Assembly (NCBI RefSeq): GCF_030813795.1
Contig: NZ_JAUSUX010000004.1
Location: 1-64,000 of the forward strand
Direction: 5' to 3'
DNA: 64,000 nt
DNA from: Desulfofundulus luciae
GTDB taxonomy: Bacteria; Bacillota; Desulfotomaculia; Desulfotomaculales; Desulfovirgulaceae
Made by a program: the position numbers and the translations under genes. The notes beneath the pieces were generated by a model. The model did not search any database and was not told where the DNA came from. It was given only the letters and a program-made list of their open reading frames with translations. This document shows, piece by piece, positions 27,600 through 36,195 of this stretch (its first letter is position 1; each line of letters starts with the position of its first letter).

Positions 27600-27869
27600 T
27601 TACCCCGTCAGGCTGGGCAGGCGACTGAACAACCGCGTGGTGTAACCGGTCATCAGCCGGACCATCCACGGAGCGGTGATGGCCAGCGTCAGGAAGACGG
27701 CTATAATCTTGGGCACGAAGGTCAGGGATTGCTCCTGCACCTGGGTGGTGGCCTGGAGGATGCTGATTACCAGCCCCACCAGCAGCGACACGGCCAGGGT
27801 GGGCAGGGACAGGATCAGGATCATCATCAGTGCTTCCCGGGCAATCTGGGTGACAAGGGTATCGGTCAC
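27600..27869 (-). CDS. fliQ: flagellar export gate protein FliQ
   Basis: 89 residues with two membrane helices (LMMILILSLPTLAVSLLVGL and the KIIAVFLTLAITAPW segment) and the short loop ILQATTQVQEQSLTFVPK, which is diagnostic of FliQ/EscS. GTG start behind GGAGGGGG. Gene order fliP-fliQ-fliR is conserved. Confidence 0.95.
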   Translation of the reverse strand: MTDTLVTQIAREALMMILILSLPTLAVSLLVGLVISILQATTQVQEQSLTFVPKIIAVFLTLAITAPWMVRLMTGYTTRLFSRLPSLTG

Positions 27870-27909
27870 AGCGTGTTCCCCCTCCGGTTGTCGGTTTACC
27901 GCCGTTTTG

Positions 27910-28719
27910 TTAATGAAAGCTTTCCACCAGGGACCGGACCACCAGGTACCAGCCGTCCACCATCACAAAAAGCAGCAGTTTGAAGGGCAGCGAAATCATT
28001 ACCGGGGGCAGCATGAACATGCCCATGGACATCAGGGCGCTGGCCACCACCATATCGATGACCAGAAAGGGCACGTATAAAAGAAAGCCCATTTGAAAGG
28101 CGGTTTTTAATTCGCTGATCACGAAAGCCGGAATAACCACCGTTATGGGCAGGTCGTCCGCATTCCGCGGCCGGGGCATTTTGGCCAGGCTGACGAAAAG
28201 GGCCAGGTCCTTTTCCCGGGTTTGTTTGAGCATAAATGCCTTCAGTGGTTTGGCCGCGGCCTCAAAGGCCTGCTCCTGGGTCACCTGGTTGTTTAAATAG
28301 GGCTGCAGGGCCTCCCGGTTGATTTCTTGAAAGGTTGGTGTCATGACAAAAAACGTCAGGAACAGGGCCAGGCCGATAATCACCTGGTTGGGCGGCGTTT
28401 GCTGTATGCCCAGGGCTCCCCGCAGGATGGACAGGACCACCACAATGCGGGTAAAGCTGGTAACCATGACCAGGAGGCCCGGGGCCAGGGCCAGCACCGT
28501 GAGCAGGACCAGCAGCTTGACGCTGTCCACCACCTGGGCCGGGTTGTCCGTGGGGGTGATCCGCAGGTCGATGCCCGGCAGGGGCTGCGCCCGGCCTGCC
28601 GCAGGGAACAATATAAGGGCCAGCAGGAACACCAGGGCCGGCAGGCTGTAAGGCCAGACGGGGCGTTTCGAGATTTTGCGATTATCTCTTTCCGGCAGTG
28701 TTTTCATCTTTCCGTCCAT
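27910..28719 (-). CDS. fliP: flagellar export gate protein FliP
   Basis: 269 residues with a cleavable-looking signal segment (LPALVFLLALILFPAAGRAQ), then the FliP domain: SFTRIVVVLSILRGALG, QTPPNQVIIGLALFLTFFVM and FPFK-type loops ending at LLLFVMVDGWYLVV. FliP pentamers form the core of the export channel. The start lies inside fliO by 38 bases; ATG 28707 is an alternative. Confidence 0.95.
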   Translation of the reverse strand: MDGKMKTLPERDNRKISKRPVWPYSLPALVFLLALILFPAAGRAQPLPGIDLRITPTDNPAQVVDSVKLLVLLTVLALAPGLLVMVTSFTRIVVVLSILRGALGIQQTPPNQVIIGLALFLTFFVMTPTFQEINREALQPYLNNQVTQEQAFEAAAKPLKAFMLKQTREKDLALFVSLAKMPRPRNADDLPITVVIPAFVISELKTAFQMGFLLYVPFLVIDMVVASALMSMGMFMLPPVMISLPFKLLLFVMVDGWYLVVRSLVESFH

Positions 28720-29152
28720 CCAGATGGCTTTGATGTCGGTTCAAGAAACGCTTTTGCCCGTTATCCGGCGCAGCCGGTTTTTCGCCGGTGAACCGTTCCT
28801 TCAACCGGTTAATGGCCAGGGATAGATCCCGGCGGAATGAAGCCGGCCGGAGCCCGTCCCCGGCGGGCATATCGGGAAACGGCAGCACTTCCGGAAGGCG
28901 GTCGAATTCCTGCAGCAGGGTCACACCGCTCTCCTGCTGGGCCAGGAGGTAGTAGCGCCGGCCCACCTGCACGAGAGTCAGGGCGGCCTTCGGTCCCAGG
29001 GGTATCTGCTCGATCACCCGCATGTGCCGTCCCCGGTTGACGGCCAGGCGGCAGCCCAGCCCGTAACGCACGGCCAGGTAGGCCAGGCCGGCCACCAGGG
29101 GCAGGCTCACGGCAAGCTGCACCACCGCCCGGAACAGGTCACCGCCGCTCAT
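28682..29152 (-). CDS. fliO: flagellar biosynthesis protein FliO
   Basis: 156 residues with one N-terminal membrane helix (VVQLAVSLPLVAGLAYLAVR) and the FliO domain MRVIEQIPLGPKAALTLVQV. It stabilises FliP during gate assembly. ATGA overlap with fliN. The last 40 residues are basic and variable. Confidence 0.9.
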   Translation of the reverse strand: MSGGDLFRAVVQLAVSLPLVAGLAYLAVRYGLGCRLAVNRGRHMRVIEQIPLGPKAALTLVQVGRRYYLLAQQESGVTLLQEFDRLPEVLPFPDMPAGDGLRPASFRRDLSLAINRLKERFTGEKPAAPDNGQKRFLNRHQSHLDGRKDENTAGKR

Positions 29153-29529
29153 TGTTTTTCCCCACCCGGCCGCGTTTTTCTTATTTCATGGATGCTTTCA
29201 ATACGGACGCCAAAGTTGCCGCCCAGGACCACCACTTCCCCGCGGGCAAAAGGCTGGTCATTGATCAGCACTTCCGCCGTGTCGCCGGCCGGGCGATCCA
29301 GTTCTACCACCGAGCCTTCGGAGAGGCGCAGTATGTCCCGCACTTTCATGGTTGTGTTTCCCAGTTCCACCGTTATGGTTACAGTCACGTCGGTCAGGTA
29401 ATCGAGGGGTATTTTCAGGCGGTCAGCCCCCGCCGGGGCGGTCAGGGGAGGAAAGCTTACTTTTTTGACCGTTGGTTGCCGCCCTTCCATACGCTCAATC
29501 ATATCCTTGATTTCATCTTCGGTAATCAC
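29149..29529 (-). CDS. fliN: FliN/SpoA-domain switch protein
   Basis: 126 residues. A short N-terminus (MITEDEIKDMIERM) is followed by a SpoA domain: LTDVTVTITVELGNTTMKVR, DILRLSEGSVVELDRPAGD and GGNFGVRI. It lacks the CheC modules of the operon's FliY. A separate FliN beside FliY suggests division of C-ring structure and phosphatase work, or a partly redundant copy. GTG start. Confidence 0.9.
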   Translation of the reverse strand: MITEDEIKDMIERMEGRQPTVKKVSFPPLTAPAGADRLKIPLDYLTDVTVTITVELGNTTMKVRDILRLSEGSVVELDRPAGDTAEVLINDQPFARGEVVVLGGNFGVRIESIHEIRKTRPGGEKQ

Positions 29530-29590
29530 GGGTACCGCCTGCTTTCATCAGTAGTTAATCAGCCGTTCGGGGCCTGGCGCCGGTCCGGGC

Positions 29591-30073
29591 TCATTGCACC
29601 AGGAAATCGGTAAAGTACAGCCGTTCCACCTTGCCGTGCAGAAGCTGGCTGTTGATGTGGTCGAGTATTTGTTTTTTAATGGCCTCCTGGTTTTTCACCG
29701 GGAGCACTTCATCCGATGTTTTGCTGCGCAGAATGGTCAGCACCGCCTCGGTAAGCATGGGCTGTTTGGCCTTGATTTCCTCAACCAGCTTTTTATCATG
29801 GGGATACTCCAGCACCACCTGCACCCGCAGGTAACGGCTGGGACCTTCGTCGGCCAGGTTGATTACCCTGTCCCCCAGGTCCAGGGTTTCCATGGGGCGC
29901 TCTTTCGGCGTGGCCTGCACCGGTTTGGACAGCGGGCCGAAGAACCAGAGAGCACCGAAGGTTGCCCCGCCGCCGATAATGACGGCCAGGAGCAACAGGA
30001 GGATGGTGCGGCCGCGGCCGCCCCGTTTTTTCTCATTTTCATCGCCGGTTTGTTTTTTTCTGCTGACAGGCAT
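29591..30073 (-). CDS. fliL: flagellar stator-associated protein FliL
   Basis: About 160 residues from ATG 30073. A basic cytoplasmic start leads into one membrane span (TILLLLLAVIIGGGATFGAL) and an extracytoplasmic FliL domain ending in HGKVERLYFTDFLVQ. It supports stator function near the motor. The longer in-frame start at 30277 adds a Pro-rich sequence without family similarity. Confidence 0.9.
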   Translation of the reverse strand: MPVSRKKQTGDENEKKRGGRGRTILLLLLAVIIGGGATFGALWFFGPLSKPVQATPKERPMETLDLGDRVINLADEGPSRYLRVQVVLEYPHDKKLVEEIKAKQPMLTEAVLTILRSKTSDEVLPVKNQEAIKKQILDHINSQLLHGKVERLYFTDFLVQ

Positions 30074-30300
30074 TTGGAAACACCCTTTTTGTGGCTGCCG
30101 GTTCTTAATTATGAGTGCCGGCAGCCGGAATTTTTTAGCGGCGGCACCCGGCAACGGCCTGCTGAAGCCGTGCGGCTTAATGGGGTCATAACCGGACGCC
30201 GCCGGTGGTTCCATCATGGGCGGCGGTCGCCCTTTACCGCTCATATGCCCCCGGGATGACCGCCACCCGTGCGTCATGTAAATATTTTACAATACATCTA

Positions 30301-32142
30301 CTACCGCTTCAGGTTGATCAGTTCATCCAGCATGGTGTCGGAAACGGTGATAATCCGGGCGCTGGCCTGGTAGCCGCGCTGGGTGGTGATCATGTTGGTG
30401 AACTCGTCCGTCAGATCCACGTTGGACATCTCCAGGTAACCGGACTCGATGGTGCCGTAACCGGCGGAACCGGGTTTGCCCGGGGTTGGCGTGCCGCTGC
30501 TTTCACTCACCACAAACAGGTTTTTATTCACCCTTTGCAAACCGTCCTGGTTGGAAAAAGTATAAAGGTTAATCTGGGCGAAATCCGCATTGGTAACGGT
30601 GGCCGTTCCGTCCTCCCATTCCAGCATGTTGCCGTTGCTGTCCGTGCCCGTGATCACCCCGTCATTGCTGATGTTCAGGCTGGCCGCCGGCCCGTTGATC
30701 AGCTGGATGGCTCCCGTGTATGTGTTGCCCGGGTTTTTAACGATGCCGGAAGGCAGGCCCAGGTAGGCCGCCGCGTCACCGCCGATCTCAATCTCCGCGT
30801 CGGTGCCTGTATACACGGTCCGCAACACCAGTCTATTCTGTTCATCCTTTGAAGCCCTTACACCCACGTTGGCCGTCTGGGCGTTAATCTTGGCGATTAT
30901 GGTGTCCACATCATCGCCGGTGCCGGAGGCACTGGCAAAACCGTCAATAAAACCGGAGTTGGTGCCGGTGAAGATATTCTTCGGTGCTCCGGTACCATCT
31001 TTGACGGTAATGGAAAGGCTCACCTTTGGGCCACAGTCAGCGGTTCGAAAGCCAAATCCTTCATTGCCATCCCCGTCCAAACTGGCGGCTGTAACCTCGT
31101 TGCCGTTATCCGTATAATACATTTCAATTTTCCCTCCCGCACCTGCTTTGGCGGCGGCATTGGAAAGGGCCGTCTTGAAATCGTCAAGCGTACTGGTGGT
31201 GCTGACAATGCCGTTGGCCAGATCGGCAGCCGCAGCAACTTTCACCTTAAACGAGATGTTTTCATTGGTATAGTTGTTTTTAAGATTAAATACTATTTCA
31301 TCATTAACGGCAAGAGTAGGAAATAAAGTACTCAACTGGTTGGTGGCATTTGCAGCAATAGAATAACTCTCACCCGCATTGATATCCGCCTTCCGGGCAG
31401 TGTCAATGGTGAAATCCGTGCGCTTGCCCAGTGGGCCGTCCTTTCCCGTTACTTTCAAGATAAGGGATGAGGTAGCCTTCTGGTAATCGGCAGTAATGTT
31501 TACACCCGCTCCAGGGGCGGTGTTAAAGGTGATTTCGCCGGTGGCATTATTTACGCTAAAATCTGTTGTCGGTGTACCGTTCAGGTAGACCTTAACACTG
31601 CCGTCCACCACTGGTGAATAGCCAAGGCTGAAGGTCGTGGTACTGCCGTCCCCCGTCCCAATGGCCTTCCCGGTAACTTGTAATTCACTGACGTCTACTT
31701 TGCTATATACTTCCGTAGATCTGGCGGCCGTGATGTTTCGCAGTTCCCCTACCAGCCGGTACCCGCTGGAGTTGACCACATAACCGTTCTGGTCGATATA
31801 GAAGACTCCGTCGCGGGTGTAGTATTCCTTGCCGCTGCCCGGGTCAATCACCTTGAAGAAACCCTCACCGTTGATGGCCAGGTCCAGGGTGCGTCCCGTG
31901 GACTGCAGGCCGCCGGGGCTCATGTTGCTGCTAATGCCGGCCAGGGAGACGCCCAGGCCCACCTGGGCCGGGTTGGTGGATGTGCCGGCGCTTTTCAGCG
32001 TCTGGTAGAGCACGTCTTGAAAGTTGGCCCGGCCGCTTTTAAAGCCCACGGTGTTCACGTTGGATATATTGTTGGCGATGACGTCCATACGGATCTGGTG
32101 GTTTTTCATGCCGGCGACGCCGGCGAAAAGAGAGCGGATCAT
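30301..32142 (-). CDS. flgE: flagellar hook protein FlgE (long form)
   Basis: 613 residues. N-terminal RMDVIANNISNVNTVGFKSG and C-terminal MITTQRGYQASARIITVSDT are the conserved D0/D1 ends. The middle 400 residues are a large variable insertion with a flagellin-like Thr/Asp/Gly-rich composition, part of it AT-rich (about 31190-31340). GGAGGG precedes the ATG. It is far longer than the 264-residue Bacillus hook protein and lies next to a shorter paralogue. Confidence 0.9.
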   Translation of the reverse strand: MIRSLFAGVAGMKNHQIRMDVIANNISNVNTVGFKSGRANFQDVLYQTLKSAGTSTNPAQVGLGVSLAGISSNMSPGGLQSTGRTLDLAINGEGFFKVIDPGSGKEYYTRDGVFYIDQNGYVVNSSGYRLVGELRNITAARSTEVYSKVDVSELQVTGKAIGTGDGSTTTFSLGYSPVVDGSVKVYLNGTPTTDFSVNNATGEITFNTAPGAGVNITADYQKATSSLILKVTGKDGPLGKRTDFTIDTARKADINAGESYSIAANATNQLSTLFPTLAVNDEIVFNLKNNYTNENISFKVKVAAAADLANGIVSTTSTLDDFKTALSNAAAKAGAGGKIEMYYTDNGNEVTAASLDGDGNEGFGFRTADCGPKVSLSITVKDGTGAPKNIFTGTNSGFIDGFASASGTGDDVDTIIAKINAQTANVGVRASKDEQNRLVLRTVYTGTDAEIEIGGDAAAYLGLPSGIVKNPGNTYTGAIQLINGPAASLNISNDGVITGTDSNGNMLEWEDGTATVTNADFAQINLYTFSNQDGLQRVNKNLFVVSESSGTPTPGKPGSAGYGTIESGYLEMSNVDLTDEFTNMITTQRGYQASARIITVSDTMLDELINLKR

Positions 32143-32300
32143 TTTAATCCCTCCGGTTTTATTAGGTAGCCCTCTTTATTACAAAGCAGGGGTTGATGGA
32201 AAAAGGGTAGCTGTTTTACCATCCTTGCGAACTGGCCTGTTCTCATTAACCTTCGCAGGACGAACCATCATACAGCATATGACGAAATCCCGGTTGAATC

Positions 32301-33122
32301 TTAACGCTTCAGCTCAATGGTTTCCCGGAGCACCTCGTCGGAGGTGGTGAAGACCTTGGCGTTGGCTTCGTAGCCGCGCTGGGTGACGATCAGGTTGCCC
32401 AGTTCGGTGGCCAGGTCCACATTGGACATTTCCAGGCAGCCGGATTCGATGGTGCCGAGGCCGTCCTTGCCAGGTGTCCCTTCGACCCTTTGCCCTGCGG
32501 GGCTGTCTCCACCACCGCTTCCCGAAGTGTTATTGTCGGTATACAGGTTGCCTCCCACCCTGGTCAGGCCGTTGGGGTTGGGGAAGCTGAACAGGCCGAT
32601 TTGTTTAACATCGCTGGCGGTACTGCCGTCGCTGTAGGTGACGGAAATTTTCCCCATGCTGGAAACATTTATGGAAGCAATGGGTTTGGAAACATCCAGT
32701 TGTATTTCACTTCCGCTGTCGTCCACCAGCCTCAAGCCGCTGGAGTTCACCAGGTAACCTTCCTTGTCCACTGAAAAAGAGCCTTCCCGGGTATAGTAAA
32801 TTTTGTCTCCGCTTTCATCGCTTGCTTTTACCCCGAAAAAACCGTTCCCGTTAATGGCCAGGTCCAGCGACCGGCCGGTTGACACAAGCGGCCCCTGGTT
32901 GAAGTTATTGAGCACAGCGGCCAGCGTTACGCCCGTTCCCATCTGGGAAGGGTTGCTCTGGGCCGTGCCGGCGCGTATGGTTTGATAAAGGGTATCCTGA
33001 AAACTGGCCTGGGCCGCTTTGTACCCCGGGGTGTTTATGTTGGCGATGTTGTTGGCCAGAACGTCCATGCGCGTGCGGTGGCTGAGCATACCGGCCAGGC
33101 TGGTATATATGGACTGGATCAT
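32301..33122 (-). CDS. second FlgE/FlgG-type hook or rod protein (short form)
   Basis: 273 residues from the ATG at 33122 (AGGTGAG upstream). N-terminal RMDVLANNIANINTPGYKAA and C-terminal LIVTQRGYEANAKVFTTSDE closely match the long hook protein, but the central domain is short, as in the Bacillus hook protein. It follows flgD and the TIGR02530 gene, the usual place for flgE. Either this is the hook and the long neighbour a specialised version, or it is an additional distal-rod protein. Sequence alone does not decide. Confidence 0.8.
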   Translation of the reverse strand: MIQSIYTSLAGMLSHRTRMDVLANNIANINTPGYKAAQASFQDTLYQTIRAGTAQSNPSQMGTGVTLAAVLNNFNQGPLVSTGRSLDLAINGNGFFGVKASDESGDKIYYTREGSFSVDKEGYLVNSSGLRLVDDSGSEIQLDVSKPIASINVSSMGKISVTYSDGSTASDVKQIGLFSFPNPNGLTRVGGNLYTDNNTSGSGGGDSPAGQRVEGTPGKDGLGTIESGCLEMSNVDLATELGNLIVTQRGYEANAKVFTTSDEVLRETIELKR

Positions 33123-33253
33123 TTCTATTCTCACCTCACGTAGATCCACGGTTATTCTGAATGCTTTTCCGACTTCCGGCATCCGATGCCCGACTTCCAT
33201 TCAGCGCCGCCTCCGTCGTTCAGCGGCTGCGCGGCCTCCTTGCGGTCCGGCCG

Positions 33254-33646
33254 TTACTCGACGATTATGGCTCCGTCAATGTTGGTGAAAATGCGCCCGG
33301 CTCCGGCAGTGCGGTCCAGGGCCGTCACTACCGTGCGGTTCTTTACACTGGTTACCAGTGCCAGGTCGTTGTATATAACCAGTGAATTCCTCACCCCTTT
33401 GCCGGCGGCCAGGCTCACCGCCCGGCTGATTTTTTCCATGTCGGCTTCATTCAGGGTGATGTTGCGCTCCCGCAGGCGTTTTTCGGCATGGGCCGATAGT
33501 TTCAGCCGACTCCCGTCCATTTCCCGGCGCAGCATTTCCCTGAAAGAGCCCGTTTGGGATGCCTTGTTTTGTTTTTCAGGACGGCCTTCCCGGGAAACCT
33601 GGAGAGTTAACGGTGCTGGCAAAAGTCCGTGAATTTTGACGTCCAT
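33254..33646 (-). CDS. flagellar operon protein of the TIGR02530 family
   Basis: 130 residues with the family core LSAHAEKRLRERNITLNEAD followed by VIYNDLALVTSVKNRTVVTA. The family occurs between flgD and flgE in many Firmicutes; its exact role is not settled, with hook assembly the usual suggestion. It sits one base from the flgD stop. The 131 bases after it hold nothing recognised. Confidence 0.85.
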   Translation of the reverse strand: MDVKIHGLLPAPLTLQVSREGRPEKQNKASQTGSFREMLRREMDGSRLKLSAHAEKRLRERNITLNEADMEKISRAVSLAAGKGVRNSLVIYNDLALVTSVKNRTVVTALDRTAGAGRIFTNIDGAIIVE

Positions 33647-33647
33647 G

Positions 33648-34052
33648 TCAACCCCGGATCTCCTTTACCCTATCATAATCATAGGGAGTGCCGTTGATCA
33701 CCAGTTTGATGCCATTTTCGTTAATAATGAGCTTTTCCACCGTTCCGTCAACGTCCCGGCCGTCCTCCCCCACCGCCGTCACCTGCTTGCCGACAATGTT
33801 GGCGGCCAGCGAGAGCTCCTGGGTCCGCAGAAGTACCTCCATATTCTTGTTGAGGTTCATGATCTGCTCCAGGGCCGTAATTTGCGTCATCTGGGACATG
33901 AACTGGTCCTGGTCCATGGGACTCATGGGGTTCTGGTAGCGCAGCTGGGCGACCAGGATTTGCAAAAAGGTGTCCTTGTCCAGTTCCTTTTTGGCCGGTT
34001 GAAATTTGTCCTGCGGATGGTAATAGATGTTGCTTGCCGGATTAACTTCCAT
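33648..34052 (-). CDS. flgD: flagellar hook cap protein FlgD
   Basis: 134 residues from ATG 34052, after AAAGGTGG. The conserved N-terminal block reads DKDTFLQILVAQLRYQNPMS, then QMTQITALEQIMNLNKNMEV. It is short: the tandem C-terminal folds of proteobacterial FlgD are missing, as in many Firmicutes. It scaffolds hook assembly. Confidence 0.92.
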   Translation of the reverse strand: MEVNPASNIYYHPQDKFQPAKKELDKDTFLQILVAQLRYQNPMSPMDQDQFMSQMTQITALEQIMNLNKNMEVLLRTQELSLAANIVGKQVTAVGEDGRDVDGTVEKLIINENGIKLVINGTPYDYDRVKEIRG

Positions 34053-34066
34053 TGTACATCCCACCT

Positions 34067-35530
34067 TTAAACGAAAAGGTTGATACCACCCGGTAATGGA
34101 TCTGCCGGCGGTTCATGTCCGGCACTGCCGCCCGGCCCTTCGCCGGATCCACTGTGCCGCCGCCCGTAATTGTATCCCGGTTGGTGGAAATCACCCCGGG
34201 GCGGGGGACCGCCCTCGTGTCCCACCGACACCGAAGCGCTCTGGAGGTGCAGATTCTGGGCGGCCAGGGCCTCGCGCAGCTGGGGCAGGGCACTTTCAAT
34301 GGCGTCCCCGGCGGCGGGGTTACTTGCGAGGAAGTGGGCGCTCACATCCCCGTGCCGGTAGACCAGGCGGACCATAACCTCACCCAGGTGCTCCGGCTCA
34401 AGCTTGAACCAGAGGTGGGTTTGCCCCTCGACATGCCGCGCCACGGCCTGCCGTAGCACCCGGACGATTAGAGCCGGCATTTGCAGCGGGTTTACATTCT
34501 CCTGGTGCATTACTGGATTGGACAAATTATGGGAAGTTCCGGTAATCCCGCCTCCGCCGGGATTGGTTGACTGGTACTGTGCCGGGTTGTGGTCCGGGAT
34601 GCCGGCGCTGCCATTACGGGTCATGACGGGAGAAGTTGTATCCTGTGCGATTTGCGGGGGTACCACACCGCCCCGGGTATTTGGAGCCTCCACTTGATCC
34701 GGGATGCCCCCCGGGTTTGTGCTTTGTGGGACCACCTCGACTGGTACCCGCACATTCTTAAACACAAGCCCGGTGTTGTTATTCAACAATCCTTCTTCCC
34801 CGGAACCGGCCTTTTTCTGGAGAACTTCCCCTCCATTTTGTTGCATGAATTGAAGCAGGAAAGGTTTTAACTCGTTAATTTCCACGTCATGGAAGACATC
34901 AACATCATTTTGCTGCAAGTCAAGCAGGGCTGGCTCCTTCAGCACTAACCCCCGGGACTTTATGTTTTGCTCGACCTGCCCGGCCCCATACGCAGCCTTC
35001 TGCGACGGTGAAGGGAGAAATTCTGCTGCTCCCTGGAGTTGGCTTGACGGGGCAGCTGCGGCAATTGCGGGGCTACTTTTGTTTCCGCTGTTATTACCGG
35101 CACCCAATACGGATTCCAATATTTTGTTTTCCGGTTCGTTGTAAAGGTTTAAGATTGCCGCCAGAAGGGCTGCCCAATCACTGAAAATCTCCGTCCCATT
35201 ATTGCTTGCTTTTTGTTCCTTTGTCCCCTCTGAGCTACTGGTTACTGGTGGTAACGGTTCTCCGGAGAGAATACCTGCGGGCGACAACAGGGAAGCTATA
35301 TCCGCAAAAGCTGCTTTAAGAACGCCGGCGAGTGGTCCCGGGGTACTACCGTTTTCCGGGTCCCCGCTAAAATCCCCACCGGCTGTGTTTGCAGCGGCTG
35401 TACCTTCCCCGGTTGTGCCCAGCAGTTGTATTAATAAGGAAAGAAACGTGCTGGAACCGGATGCGCCGGCAGCAATGCCCCCTGGAGAAAGTGGCTGTTC
35501 CGGCGCCGGGGGGACAAAATTAATTTCCAC
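34067..35530 (-). CDS. fliK: hook-length control protein FliK
   Basis: About 487 residues. The first 350 are low-complexity, rich in Gly, Ser, Asn and Gln and partly AT-rich. The C-terminal Flg_hook domain runs from LIVRVLRQAVARHVEGQ through LWFKLEPEHLGEVMVRLVY to LHLQSASVSVG. FliK measures the hook and triggers the FlhB switch. GTG 35530 has AGGGGG at suitable distance; GTG 35542 overlaps that site. Confidence 0.88.
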   Translation of the reverse strand: MEINFVPPAPEQPLSPGGIAAGASGSSTFLSLLIQLLGTTGEGTAAANTAGGDFSGDPENGSTPGPLAGVLKAAFADIASLLSPAGILSGEPLPPVTSSSEGTKEQKASNNGTEIFSDWAALLAAILNLYNEPENKILESVLGAGNNSGNKSSPAIAAAAPSSQLQGAAEFLPSPSQKAAYGAGQVEQNIKSRGLVLKEPALLDLQQNDVDVFHDVEINELKPFLLQFMQQNGGEVLQKKAGSGEEGLLNNNTGLVFKNVRVPVEVVPQSTNPGGIPDQVEAPNTRGGVVPPQIAQDTTSPVMTRNGSAGIPDHNPAQYQSTNPGGGGITGTSHNLSNPVMHQENVNPLQMPALIVRVLRQAVARHVEGQTHLWFKLEPEHLGEVMVRLVYRHGDVSAHFLASNPAAGDAIESALPQLREALAAQNLHLQSASVSVGHEGGPPPRGDFHQPGYNYGRRHSGSGEGPGGSAGHEPPADPLPGGINLFV

Positions 35531-35676
35531 AGATCGTTTCACCCCCTTTTTCTAAAATCTTCCTTCTAGTTTTTCAGCCATCACCTCCCCCGGGTAGCTC
35601 AAACACTGCAGCACTTGTCCGGCAGTATCCTGCTTTTCGCCTGCCGGGTCAAATGATCCCGCGGGCGTCTAGCTGC

Positions 35677-36114
35677 TTAATTCCGGCGGCACCAGAAGAG
35701 CCTGAGCCCCTGTTCGTCCGTTTCCTTTTGCTCGGCCCGGTTTGCCTCCAGGATGTGGGCCTGGAGCTGCTTTTCCTTCAGCCTCTGCAAAATCATCCTC
35801 TGGCGCCGGGCTTCAAAGGCTTCCATCCGGCAGCGCTCCAGTTTCTCATTGGCCCTGGCCACCTCTTCCCGGCGGCGGTTCCGGTCATTTATAAGCCACT
35901 CCCGCCAGAGCAGCAGGTGAAATTCGTTCTCCGGCCGCATTGGCCCCACGCTGCAACCGGCAAAGCTTTCTTCCAGCAGGGAGGTTGTTCTGTTCAGCTC
36001 TTCCACCCGGTCCATGTATTCCCGCTGTGCCCGGGAGTGGGCCAGGACGGCCTGCTCTTCCTTCTGTTCCCTGAACTGCAGCACGGGCTGCAGGCGAAAA
36101 CGAAATCTGCGCAT
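35677..36114 (-). CDS. fliJ: flagellar export chaperone FliJ
   Basis: About 145 residues, almost wholly coiled coil: FRFRLQPVLQFREQKEEQAV at the start is the family signature, followed by Glu/Arg/Gln-rich helices. FliJ sits in the FliI hexamer like a rotor stalk. ATG 36114 is eight bases after GGAG; a GTG at 36123 is less likely. Confidence 0.85.
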   Translation of the reverse strand: MRRFRFRLQPVLQFREQKEEQAVLAHSRAQREYMDRVEELNRTTSLLEESFAGCSVGPMRPENEFHLLLWREWLINDRNRRREEVARANEKLERCRMEAFEARRQRMILQRLKEKQLQAHILEANRAEQKETDEQGLRLFWCRRN

Positions 36115-36195
36115 GTCAGACACTCCTTAAGCTTCAGGTGTGCCGCAAAATGCACCGAAAGCGGCGGCCATTCTACCGCCGGACGGGCTAATCGT

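Noticed and set aside
26813-27628. 271-codon plus-strand frame opposite fliR
   Set aside because: Low-complexity His/Gly/Gln composition, no ribosome site, and fliR is clearly coding on the other strand.
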